Shown piece by piece: positions 11,206 to 21,304 of a stretch of 64,000 bases of DNA (within the stretch, counting starts at the first letter, position 1; each line of letters begins with the position of its first letter). This DNA comes from Sinohyriopsis cumingii. Its lineage: Eukaryota; Mollusca; Bivalvia; Unionida; Unionidae. The stretch lies in the NCBI GenBank assembly GCA_028554795.2, contig CM068838.1, positions 130,705,428-130,769,427 on the forward strand, read 5' to 3'. A program made the translations under genes and the position numbers. The notes under the pieces were generated by a model. The model made no database searches, had not been told where the DNA came from, and worked only from the letters and a program-made list of their open reading frames with translations.

Positions 11206-11825
11206 TTAAGTTCCAACTTCATTTCTTCTTTTTGAATGTATCCTTTCTTGTTTTACTTGTTCAATATACTCACCTACTGCCTGGTTAAAAATGTTAAACT
11301 GATTAATATCTCCCTCAGATCTGATATGCAGAGTTCTAGTAGTAATGCAATATACATCCCTAACCCAATCAGCAGATTTCAGAGTTTTAACATATTTGGG
11401 TGTTACATACCTATCTCTATTACTATATCCAAATGCTGCAATAGTAATTGACTGGCCTGGGGTATCGATGGTGGCAATACCTTCTGGCATAAAATTATTA
11501 TAACTTTTGGCAAAGGTTGTGGCTCATCATCAGGTTGTGGTTGAGGAGGCTGCTGGGGTGGTGGTCTAGTTGCTCGAAGATGGCCAACAATATCAACCGG
11601 TAAAGTCTCAAGAGCTTTTTCAGCTGCCTTAGTTGCTGTAACAATTTTCTTTGTTGGTTCAACAATTGGTTTAGATAACCATTCTGCACCTTCTGTAAAT
11701 TCCATCCGAGATTCCTGACATGCTTGTAGTTGTTGCTTGACAGAATCATGGATGGGGAGATATTTCTTAATTGTCTCTAGACGCTGTCAAGCTAGTTTAG
11801 CTGGACATGATTCCATGTTTAGCAT
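11206..11825 (-). pseudogene. Pro/Gln-rich broken protein at right end of the virus-like element
   Basis: The minus-strand frame begins at an ATG at 11825 (MLNMESCPAKLA), meets a TGA after 12 codons, then stays open through 11403 in the same or an overlapping frame. It contains a Pro/Gln-rich segment, RPPPQQPPQPQPDDEPQP (about 11.53-11.58 kb), that looks like a flexible linker. A further open piece (11206-11490) in another frame ends in a basic, Glu/Lys-rich segment. I do not recognise the family. It is the rightmost coding remnant on this strand, so the element's end should lie just beyond it. Confidence 0.4.
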
Positions 11826-11859
11826 TATTATTGATATAATTATGATTTAATTACCCCAC

Positions 11860-13518
11860 CTGACCACATCACTACAAGGGTGATGACCAACAGTGAATGT
11901 TCTGGTGTTATACACCAGGGGTCGGTAAATAAATTTGACACACAAGCATCAAGAGAAAAAATAACCCTGCAAAAAGGCCTAGGTTTAGTGCAACCCAGTT
12001 AGAAGCCTTGGTTTAATGTTAATGATGCTTGTGTTTTCATTTTTGTAGGAAGGTTTATTTTCAAAAATGGAATGCTCTAAAAAGTGGTCTGTTCACACCC
12101 ACCCAACCCCTGCTGCTAGCCAAGAAAACTATACTGGGGTGAAGATGAAAAGGAAATTGCAAACTGGAATTAATACCAAAAATGACATGGAGATAGTGTC
12201 TAGTATATGTCATATTATGAGGCTGAGTTCATGGTAGGAAAGAACCAACCAGTATGAAGCAGTCTCTCGCATAAATGATGAATAGAATTTATATCATTGG
12301 GAGGGATAGGACTGAGGCCATTATCACCTATCTGGAGATAAATATCAGGGACCCTCTCCCAATGGTAAATAATTAAAAACATATGAGACAGTAGCTCCAG
12401 AAATTCCATGGAAAATAATCTCCAAATTTAAAGGCCCAATTAATGTATAAGTCTCTAAAAATCACTCGAGCTAAAACACAAGACTGTGCCCACATATACA
12501 GAGCAGCATAGTAAGTGAGAAATAAAGGAAGTGCAGCTCTATACAGACATAGAACACAATTAATTTTACTATATATTCTCTACATTTGTTCCTCAGTGCT
12601 GAACTTTCCACTGTGTGACAATCAATACAAATCATATGTTAATCTAAAATACCTTCAAAGATGACTTCACGGTGAACTTCTTGTCAAAGGTTTACCGCAT
12701 TTTTTTAAGAGACTGGACTGTAAACAAAGCAACATGCAATGGAACACAGATTTCACTTCCAGATTATCACCAAGGCCTTATTACTCACTGTGCACATTTG
12801 CCAAAATACACACAGACAACCACACCATAAGCTATTATTCTCAAGAATAAACAATTACCTTTAAATCCCTATAAAAAAGACATAAATATAACTCTTCTAT
12901 CACCACCAAAATGAAAGAGGATTTTTTTTCTAAAAATAGACCAGAACTACATTCGTTGGTACCGAACTGGAAGGACTAATTGTGACCTGATTCCTGACAG
13001 GGTTAGACAATTTCACCTCAATGGACAAAACTTCCATCCATGATCAAATCACTGTCTCTTTAATACTGCTGCAAAGTTTTAAGGAATTCCATCCATGAAT
13101 AGGACAGAAACAGGCTTTTAGCTGACACCACTGTAACACAAGCACAAGCCAATTCAAAATGGCCAAAGTCAAATATGTACAAAACTTAAATCTTAATTGT
13201 GATTTTGCTAATCAAGATACTTCAAATAAACTGTAATTAGTTTTTAGTGGTAACTCTAATCTGGAAAGTACTAAAAAATTTAACTTGGCTGTTAAACTTT
13301 CCTAGAAAATTCAATTAAAAATATTATACATATTTTTATATGAAAATTTAAATTTAACGTAAATTTTAATGAAAATGAAAACCAAGAAGTTCACAAATTT
13401 TGTTCTGTGGCAAATTAAGTCTCTCCATTCCTTTATCATGAACATCAATGGTTTCCCTTATCAGGTGAAGTAATTAAACCAGGGCCTGTCAATAAAAGGT
13501 AACATCTAAAATCTGGTA
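11860..13518. other. No gene recognised
   Basis: I see no coding exon, RNA gene or repeat family here. A short inverted pair, ACACAAGCATCA at 11940-11951 and its complement at 12023-12034, is present and may mark a small decayed inverted-repeat element. The rest is AT-rich non-coding sequence. Confidence 0.5.
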
Positions 13519-13853
13519 CAGTAAAAACCGCCATGAGCGACCTCTGCTATAAGCGACCAGCTGTCATTTCCGACCAAAATCATAATGCACGGATCGATTT
13601 TATTATATACCCGCATTGTTATGAGCAACAACCTGCTGAACATGACCAGCAACTGCAATGTCTTGGCAAAATATGCATTTTGACAATGCTATGAATGACT
13701 GCATAGCAAAAACAAGGATAAACTCCACCGACCTTTCTTTAATCCCTGTAAGAACGACAGGCTGGCTACCGATGTCTGAATTTTTTTAGTTATGCTAATA
13801 GTGTTTTATAGTTTCTGTCATAAACCAGACTAATGTATAGGTAGATTATTTCC

Positions 13854-13951
13854 TAGTCTGGTTCCCGGCTTCATATGCTCCCTGTGTTGTTCTCTGCTAT
13901 TTGTATGGGGGTGAGCAATGCAGAGAGCATACAAAGCAGGGAACCAGACTA
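13854..13951. repeat. Imperfect inverted repeat, probable nested MITE
   Basis: Arms 13854-13884 (starting TAGTCTGGTTCCC) and 13921-13951 pair with four mismatches over 31 bp around a 36-base loop. Text resembling the arm (AGTCTGGTAACCTGCTTC) also occurs near 7645, and TAGTCTGGTTCCC recurs near 62236, suggesting a dispersed short foldback family. Confidence 0.6.
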
Positions 13952-14677
13952 ATTATTCCTGCACTTAGCCTGCTTCCCAGCCTTACTGTGGGACCCAGCA
14001 AACTTATGAATGACTGTATCACGAGAACAGACAGACACCACTGACATATATATAATCAATTGTTTCAATGACCGCTTGATTAGTAACAATTGCTCCAATC
14101 AAAGACAAACATAAAATGAATATTAAAAAAAAAAGGATTGATGCTACCAGTGATAGATGCTACAGTCCATAACCCATGCTTATGTACATGTCACAAATTG
14201 CCACTGTAGTGCCAAAGTTGACGCATTGGTCCTGTAATTTGTGTGTCTTTATTGTTAATCCGTATTGACGGGGGTGAATAAGGTCGTTGTCTATTAAACA
14301 AGCAAAAGTGAATTGTTTGTAGGATTTGATTGATAGTGTTCAAGACTTGTGATGTTTGTTGTTTTTCCCCCAATGTTATGTGATTACATCCCAATCACAA
14401 AGCTGCCGTCTGTTCAAGTTTGTGCGACCGGGTTAAACACTTTGCTTATAGAGTTAATCCCAGTATGTCATCTTTGAATGAAGCCGTTGACTTTTGTCTC
14501 TGAGTAAATGTTTTGTTTCTAAATGAGATAATTGTTTCTTTTTATTTAATTAATTGTTAGATATGCAATGCACAGGTATAGATTTTTCATATTTTCCCAC
14601 AGCTCAGTCAAAACCATCTTTATGTTCGATATTACAACTGAGCACTAATAATTTGAACACCTACAACCTTAATAACA

Positions 14678-14830
14678 ATGGATGAACCTCCAGCTAAAAA
14701 GCGACAAATTTTAAGGCTGGAGAAAATAGTTATTGTAACTGAAAGAAGTGAAAAATAGCAGATCACTTGCATAAAAGCGGCTTAAAGATCGGTAAAACAA
14801 ATTTAGATTGTTAAAAAGGAAAAGGAGTAA
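14678..14830 (+). pseudogene. pogo/Tigger transposase N-terminus, broken
   Basis: A frame starts at ATG 14678 with MDEPPAKKRQILRLEKIVIV, the classic opening of Tigger/jerky-type transposases before a Psq/CENP-B helix-turn-helix DNA-binding domain. It stops after 27 codons. Coding-like text continues in another frame with IADHLHKSGLKIGKTN, matching the second half of the helix-turn-helix. Known function of the family is binding transposon ends and cutting with a DDD catalytic domain, none of which survives here. Confidence 0.6.
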
Positions 14831-15350
14831 TTCAGAAATGATTTCATATGCTAAAATATGTGATCTTCAAATGTAAATGTGATTTCATGTTTAAGGATAG
14901 AAGTATATCTTTATTGCTATATAATTTTGTTTTTAGATGAATGCATACAATATTTTAGCAAGTACTATTAATAAAGAATAGAATATGTGTACAGTGTGGT
15001 TATTTTTCTTGAAATTGTTCTAAAACTGGATCGTTGAAACTGGTCTTTTTGTACAAACCTGCTATGACAGACCACCTGTCTTGAGAGACCGCTTTTTGTT
15101 GGCAGAAGAGGCGGTCTCTCATAACAGATTTTACTGCAGCATCTAAATACGCTAGCTAGAGGTACTAACCAAAGACATGATATCATTTCCACCCATAAAG
15201 GGTAGGAGCCTCATATGTTAGGCTTCCAATAGTATTGAAGAGTTAGTGTAGTTCTCTGAAACCAAGCTAGCATGCTTTTTCCTAGTTATATAAATGAGAG
15301 AGAGAGTGGATACTTCTTGTATTTTACATGCAGTTATTGTAACTGAAACC

Positions 15351-17223
15351 ATGAAAGGGTACAAGAAGAGGAAGACATCTTTGTTTAAACCTGGAAATAT
15401 TCCACGTAACAAATATCTGACCAATGATACTCTACCAAGTTCCAGTGCTGCATCTGTTCCGGTGACCAGAAGAATTGATTCAAACAAGTTCTCTCTCATA
15501 GGAGTGACGAAGAGACAAATGGGGGTTTCCAGGCAGTTTGGGCACCAGACTGTAATGGCACACCTGGGTCTGCAAAAGTTATACAACCATCATCCAAAGC
15601 AAAATGGACCTGAACGAGATAGAATTGAATGAGCATGATGGGACACATATCATTTGCATGAAAACAAATGTTTAAATGTGGAATGATATAATTCATCGCC
15701 ATGGTAATCAAGTCAACATCTGTGAGAGACCAGAGTTCCAAACTGCTAATGAAAGAAAGTGAGAAGCATACAATGATGTGTACAAACTGCATTTTTAAGT
15801 CACCAGAGTATAAATTTTTTGAGGAGATAAAAAGAAATAAACCTGGGCCAAATCATGCTGCTGTAAATATGATGTTTCAAGCTTGACTACAAGATACATC
15901 AATGGGCAACATCAGGGCTAGATACTTGCTTGCAGCCACTGACATTCTGCCACCCAGCAGAACATCTGTGCAAAGGGCCTCCAACATTGTAGGCAAAGCA
16001 ACTATGGAGCTCAATAAAATGGATATGACAGACAAGCTGAAACTAGTCAGACAAGTTAATGTTATGCATTGTGTTCAGCATCCTGAACAAATAAATGTTG
16101 CTTTTGATGGAAGATACAATACCATTAACTCTGGACATGAAAAGAAACCTGGACAAAGTTCATTGCAAGCTGTTGGAATTGCCTGTGAAACTGTTACAGA
16201 GAAGCAATACATTGTGGGGACTACAGTAGAAAACAAGCTGTGTTGGACTGGAGCATGGCTGAAGGGGAAAGACTTTGATGTGCTATGTTCAAGAGGCCAT
16301 GTTGACTGCACAGCAAATCTGTCACCAGTTGCACCACATTCTGAGCATGAAATGGCAAGAGAAATGGGAAACAAGTTTGTGCTGCAAGAGATTCTCATTA
16401 GACATGCAACAACAGATGGAGATGCACAGGCTGCTGCTGGCTTCCAAGATGCTTACGACATTTCTGCATCCAATGTGGGAAGTAGAAAGACTGTCAGATG
16501 CTGTCCATTTGGGTCGTTTACAGATCAAACAGTGTAATTCTGCAATATTTAGTGAAAACATGTTACCAAGAATAAGTATAATAGAAGGAAAATGGCTCAA
16601 ACAGAAAATTGTCAGCCAAGACATTAAAGCATGCTGCAGTTTGATCTTCAAGTAAATGATGGAGGACAATAGTGGTAATGTTACAAAAATTAAATGTCAA
16701 TTTCCCCAAGTACTGGATGCCGCTCTGTGCTGTTATTCAGGGGACTGCTCTAAATACCAGCATTATTCAAAGGTCTGTGGGGGAGGAAGTACTAACAGCT
16801 GGTGGATACGATCAGCATATCTGGGCCTTCATCAAGTGACTCATCTAAATATGACAGAAAATGATAAGAATATCCTGCTAGAAGTTCTGAAAATGAAACT
16901 GTCCAGCGATGTTGTAGAAAGACTGCAACTGAACACAACACACAGAAATGTGAGGCTGTGAACAGATCAGGGTTTTATTACCTAAAAATGTGAACTATTC
17001 CAGAAACTTGGAGGAAAGAGTGCATTCAAGAGTACACAGACTCAATAACAGACTGGGATCATCACTGAAAACAAAAGTGACACACTTGGGATGTAAACTT
17101 TCAACAAGAACTCTGAGATCACTGGAGACAATGGATAAAGACTGCACTTACCATCAGTTGTATCAAAAGCATCCAAATATATTTAAGACAGCACCGTCAT
17201 ACCAGCATGGTCTACTGAAGTAA
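15351..17223 (+). pseudogene. Mutator-like (MULE-type) transposase, broken
   Basis: A likely start is ATG 15351 (MKGYKKRKTSLFKPGN). The protein can be followed in pieces: 15351-15632; about 15701-15886; 15902-16537 with INVAFDGRYN, the region corresponding to DGTW of MULE-like transposases, and HATTDGDAQAA, the second acidic motif; 16465-16655; 16656-16961; and 16990-17223 (KVTHLGCKLSTRTLRS). Breaks include in-frame stops at 15884-15886 (TGA) and 16653-16655 (TAA), and frameshifts near 15640, about 16450 and about 16970. I recognise the layout as the transposase family often annotated as Mutator-like in molluscs, cnidarians and arthropods. Family members cut and paste DNA with a DDE-type fold. 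No terminal inverted repeats were found. Confidence 0.75.
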
Positions 17224-17252
17224 AGACCACACTCTTTCTTTTCTCCTTCTTA

Positions 17253-17277
17253 CATATCCATCCATCCATCCATCCTT
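17253..17277 (+). repeat. (CATC)n microsatellite
   Basis: Five to six tandem CATC units lie just after the transposase remnant. Confidence 0.9.
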
Positions 17278-17350
17278 CCATGATAGACATAATCTGATAC
17301 GGATGTGAGTGGATGTATAGGATATATCATGATACCTGTATTATTCCATG

Positions 17351-17864
17351 TTACAATTTCAACTTTATCATGCAGCCTGGAAAGTCAACATAGGCTGTGC
17401 AATGCCCATAACTTTTGCAGCACTGCCTATTATTGTTAACATAATGAGGTTCTAGAATCATGTGATCTACATTCATACACAAACTATTGTGGCATAAATG
17501 GGAAGCATTAATTGAGCTCCTTTGGAATATTCCGACTTCTCAACTATACCATTAATGCCAGTCTGTGGACATGCTTTTTCTTCCATGTGTTTGTCACAGC
17601 ATCCCTATATGACAATAGGCCATATAACCTACTGAATGTTATATTTCCTGTCCATATTCTACAATCACTATTATGTGCTGGCACAGAATTTAAAGATATT
17701 TTCATTGACAGGCTTTGAAAAAATTCCTTTATTGCAACTTGTATATGGTATAGGAATACATTGCTGCTAATAATAATGTCATCTCCAACAGATACCATTT
17801 CTGTGAATTTACGGCAAAGATCACGAAAGGACTTTTGTCTCTGGTGGTAAGTATGGAACCTCAA
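17351..17864 (-). pseudogene. His-Me finger (HNH-type) zinc-binding endonuclease, broken
   Basis: On the minus strand the frame opens at ATG 17864. It shows CRIWTG (17646-17663) and VHRL (17559-17570), then a TAG at 17544-17546, and continues in another frame with HLCHNSLC (HLCHN at 17486-17500) and EPHYVNNNRQ (17423-17452), then paired cysteines and a stop at 17351-17353. The order C-x-I-W-T-G, H-R, H-L-C-H-N-x-x-C, E-P-x-x-x-N-x-x-R is the zinc-binding His-Me finger nuclease pattern. The catalytic His lies in HLCHN and the metal-binding Asn in the NNNRQ run. One stop and one frameshift break it. It is convergent with the Mutator-like transposase, only about 130 bp away, which suggests a shared mobile element, though I found no shared termini. 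Confidence 0.75.
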
Positions 17865-17869
17865 ACCTT

Positions 17870-19841
17870 AAAAAATGGGAACATCAAGGAACCAACCCAG
17901 GTCCCTGGACCAGTACCAAATTAGGAAAATCAACCCAGAATTCTTAAATTATACTATCTTTTGGAATCGAAATTCATTTAGATTTTTTTAAGGAAAAACA
18001 ACACCACAGACCTTCGGGGTTAACAAGAACATATAAAAGCATTTATAAATTTTTGGAAACATGGGTGGGGACACCTCAATAATATCGCTGGGAGCTAACA
18101 AGGGGCTAATAAGGGGCCCACATAAAAAGAATCACTTAAAATTCACAGAGAACCAATTTTCATGGTTTTCTTTGGCAAGCTAAACTACTACAACCTATAT
18201 CTATCATAATCTGTCTATATCTATCATAATCTGTATTGTTAACCAGATTATAAAGCTCCATCTTTTTTTCTATAGAGATTTTGCAATCACAGGAGACATG
18301 TAGCATATGGGCTGTACATATCATCTCTGCAATATATAATCTCCAAAAATTGATGCAGTAATAATAATGAACAACTTCCTTAACAGAAGTAATAATTTAA
18401 AGTAACTATGCTGATACAATGACTGAATGTATTTATCAGTAATCATCAATGATGTATATTCAGTACATATGGAATATGCATGTCTTGTCTCAAGAAACTT
18501 CTAGCAATAAAACGTTTTCCAGGCTGAATTTTATTATCTTCACTTGTTCACAAAAATAAATATACATTTACTGAAAATGAATCTCTTGAGATGAATTGGG
18601 TAATATGTTATTGACAGATACCAATTTGTCACTTATCCTCTACTCACCTTCCTTTTTTTCCACTAGTGCCTGTAATGGATGCCGCAATGCAGAAGCCGGA
18701 AGTACTAATATGCGCATGTCACAGTTGCTGTGATAAAGTTTCCTTTAAAGCTAGGATCAACAAATTTTGCCAAACATGTTGTGAAAACTAATATCTTGAA
18801 TTGTAGAGAAGTGGTCCTATTTGGTGTAAGGTATACAGATTTAGTTTCATGGACTGAAAAAGTTTATTTAAGTTACTAGCCCAAGTCTACAAGCAGAGAA
18901 TTGTTGTGTTGTATAGAAGAACTCTTTGTAATAGACATTCAGGATAACAAATCTGTACTTTACGGATATGAATCACAAAGGCAATGGAGAATACCTATTA
19001 CAGTAAAATGAAGTGACACAATACTATTCTGGGCTTGTGTCAGTGTATGCAGATCATATTTCTTACAGCAGTTTCAGCTGGTTAATCAGGTGTTAATCAC
19101 GTACCAGTGCTGAATCAAACTGTTACGGGTCCTCTGATTTTGCTTGTTAGCAGTTTATGCGCTAGGATACATATGAGATACTGTAATGTAAATTGATGTT
19201 GCATTAGAAAATGTCAACAAGTTCTGTGTATTTTGATTCCTAACATAATTAAATCCACAGGATATGCATCAGCAATTTTAACAATAAATATAATCATGAG
19301 TCATTCGGCATGTGGGGTACAAAACATGTGTGATAGCATGTGACAGCATGAACCTGTTAAATTACAGGGGTCATGCTATTAATTTTGAATTTAATATATG
19401 CCATCATATTATTTCAAAATAACTTGTGTATCATTAAAATAAGTTCAACCCCATTTTGCAGATTTTTCCTAGACATAAAATGGCAAAGAGAAAATATACT
19501 GTGCAGTGCTTTAATGAACTATAGCCAAATGAAATGGTGCAAGGGTCAAAAATGCTTTCAAGCGTTGTACTGAAAGTTACCTTTCACACCTCACTTTAAA
19601 AAAAAAAAAAACTCCATCAATTATTTTTTTTAAAATCTCCAACCTGCCACACTATTAATGACATTTAGGGAAAACTTATGCTTGAATACTTTTTTAAAAA
19701 AATTAAAACTTATCTGGAGTACTATAGCCTTATAATAACATAAAACATACTGAAACAGATACATTTCACACAAAAAATGTTATACACTACATATTTTCAA
19801 ACAGCTAGGGGTTAGAAATGGCTATTTTAATTGTTTTGGGA

Positions 19842-19843
<2 letters not shown>
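17870..19843. other. No gene recognised
   Basis: This is AT-rich non-coding sequence. A possible short exon-like piece (ACNGCRNAEAGSTN after a TTTCCACTAG acceptor near 18672) is too weak to call. A 20-bp direct repeat of TATCTATCATAATCTG occurs near 18200. Confidence 0.5.

Positions 19844-19905
<62 letters not shown>
19844..19905. repeat. (AT)n microsatellite
   Basis: About 31 uninterrupted AT dinucleotides. Confidence 0.98.
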
Positions 19906-19909
<4 letters not shown>

Positions 19910-20420
19910 ACCACCACCTCACACACACAAGAAAAAGAGACTAGACCTTTGATCTTTGGTGAATGGGACAGTGGTGACATCCAATATGCTGAATAAATTT
20001 ATTCCACTTGTATAACTACCTAAAATTGAACCCGAATTTAATCTTTGACTAAAAGTCATACATTGACTCTTAAGAAAAACAAGAACATAATCAGTAACTG
20101 AAACATATAAGATCTGGTGTACAGACTCACTTCAGACTAATATAAAGTTCCATCACTAAGACATAAACTTTGCTGCTTAATAAAAACAAAAGGCCCAAGT
20201 GAGCAAGATAAAAATTCAACTGGTAGTTGACATGTATTAGCTATGGATGCAAATTTACACACTTACTGAAACTAAGGGAAAAGAAAAGCTTAAGTGTATA
20301 GTTGCTACATGGTCTCTTAATGTTGTCTGATTTATCTTCTTCATTTGATGACAGAAATAGCAAGAGAGAGAGAGAGAGCAAAGCTCACTTCCTCAAAACA
20401 AAAAAGTCATTTAGAATACT

Positions 20421-20662
20421 GGGGCCCTGAGTGGCCGAGTGTTCTAAAGTGCTCACCTTTATGGATCACTGCCATCTCACCTCTGTCTGCATGGGTTCAA
20501 GTCTCGGATTCGGCCAATGTCTGTGAGAAAGTTTGCCAGTACCTTCTCATGGATTGATGGTTCTTTCTAGGGTTTTCCCAAGTTCTTCCTCCACCATTTA
20601 TAATGGCCACCATGTATAGCCTATCTTGTGCTGAAAAATGGCATTAAACCCTACAACAACAA
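20421..20662 (+). mobile_element. tRNA-derived SINE (family A), complete, with target duplication
   Basis: It starts GGGGCCCTGAGTGGCCGAGT and ends GGCATTAAACCCTACAACAA. The 12-bp target duplication CATTTAGAATAC lies at 20408-20419 and 20663-20674. The B-box is GGGTTCAAGTC. It is more diverged than the copies at 38.8 and 61.1 kb. Confidence 0.92.
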
Positions 20663-20889
20663 CATTTAGAATACCAACATGTTCTCATGGATTTCTCCCA
20701 ACCCCAAGGGACTTTACTCCAAGTCTTAAATTAGAAACTGCTCAAATCCCCACCCTTAATGTGTATACATTTACTGGGCATTACAATGGCAGTTAAGCTG
20801 CGCAGTGAACATGGATTCCTGGATTTGTCCTTCACCCCTAGGTGCTAACCTTTGAGTATAACTTGCAAACCATTGAGATCTGCACCAAA

Positions 20890-21058
20890 GAGAGCTGTGG
20901 TGGCTCAATGGTACAGGTACTGGGCACATAACCAGAAGGTGGAAGGTTTGAGTCACACTATCTCAGATCTGCCTGCATTGGTGAACAATTTTCTCAGAAT
21001 TTTGTTTTATGTTTATGATTTGAACACATTTATTGTGCCATGAAAGCTTGCTTTATGC
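20890..21058 (+). mobile_element. Fragment of a second tRNA-derived SINE type
   Basis: A tRNA-like head with A-box-like TGGCTCAATGGTACAGG and B-box-like GGTTTGAGTC is followed by about 100 bp of unrelated sequence ending near ATGAAAGCTTGC. No target duplication was found, so the borders are approximate. Confidence 0.5.
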
Positions 21059-21304
21059 AGAAAAACTGTGCATGTCTATGATCACTACCAATGACAGCTA
21101 ATTAAATTTCCAATCTTTTGCAAACATGGATATCTGACTGTCAAGTTAACTGAAATGGGGTATTTCTCATAGATGTTTGTTAAACTTTTTAATTTGTTCA
21201 CATGTTTTCAATTCCCAATGAATATCTTCATCACCTGGTTAGCCTAAGCAAGACGACAACTAGGCCAATTCCTGGCCACAACAAGCAAACATTGTATGTG
21301 CTTA

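Larger units (their letters stand above)
1..11825. mobile_element. Degenerate large virus-like DNA element (Polinton/Maverick-like)
   Basis: The first 11.8 kb holds a string of broken reading frames unlike the rest of the window. A retroviral-type integrase remnant lies on the plus strand (424-1290). A long run of minus-strand fragments (about 2.9-11.8 kb) includes a fibre-like piece with a repeated D-A-T-K-K-Y-V-D type motif and pieces I remember from capsid-type proteins of endogenous large DNA elements in cnidarians and molluscs. An integrase together with virion-like genes is the known hallmark of Polintons and related adintovirus-like elements. Every frame has stops or frameshifts, so the copy is dead. 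The left end is outside the window and I found no terminal inverted repeat at the right end. A piggyBac-type MITE and two SINEs are inserted in it. No protein-primed polymerase or packaging ATPase could be recognised, so the class assignment is tentative. Confidence 0.55.
13519..15136. mobile_element. pogo/Tigger-type DNA transposon, decayed
   Basis: The left end reads CAGTAAAAACCGCCATGAGC and the right end, reversed, CAGTAAAATCTGTTATGAGA, giving an imperfect terminal inverted repeat of about 24 bp. Ends starting CAGTRAAA are typical of the pogo/Tigger branch of Tc1/mariner. A TA precedes the left end (13517-13518). The right flank is CA, possibly a mutated TA. Inside, at 14678, sits the N-terminus of a pogo-type transposase. 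Length is about 1.6 kb, so the rest of the transposase is missing or decayed. A second, smaller inverted repeat (13854-13951) lies inside. Confidence 0.7.

Noticed and set aside
17512-17718. Plus-strand frame of 68 codons
   Set aside because: It is antisense to the His-Me finger endonuclease remnant, which has clear motifs on the minus strand.
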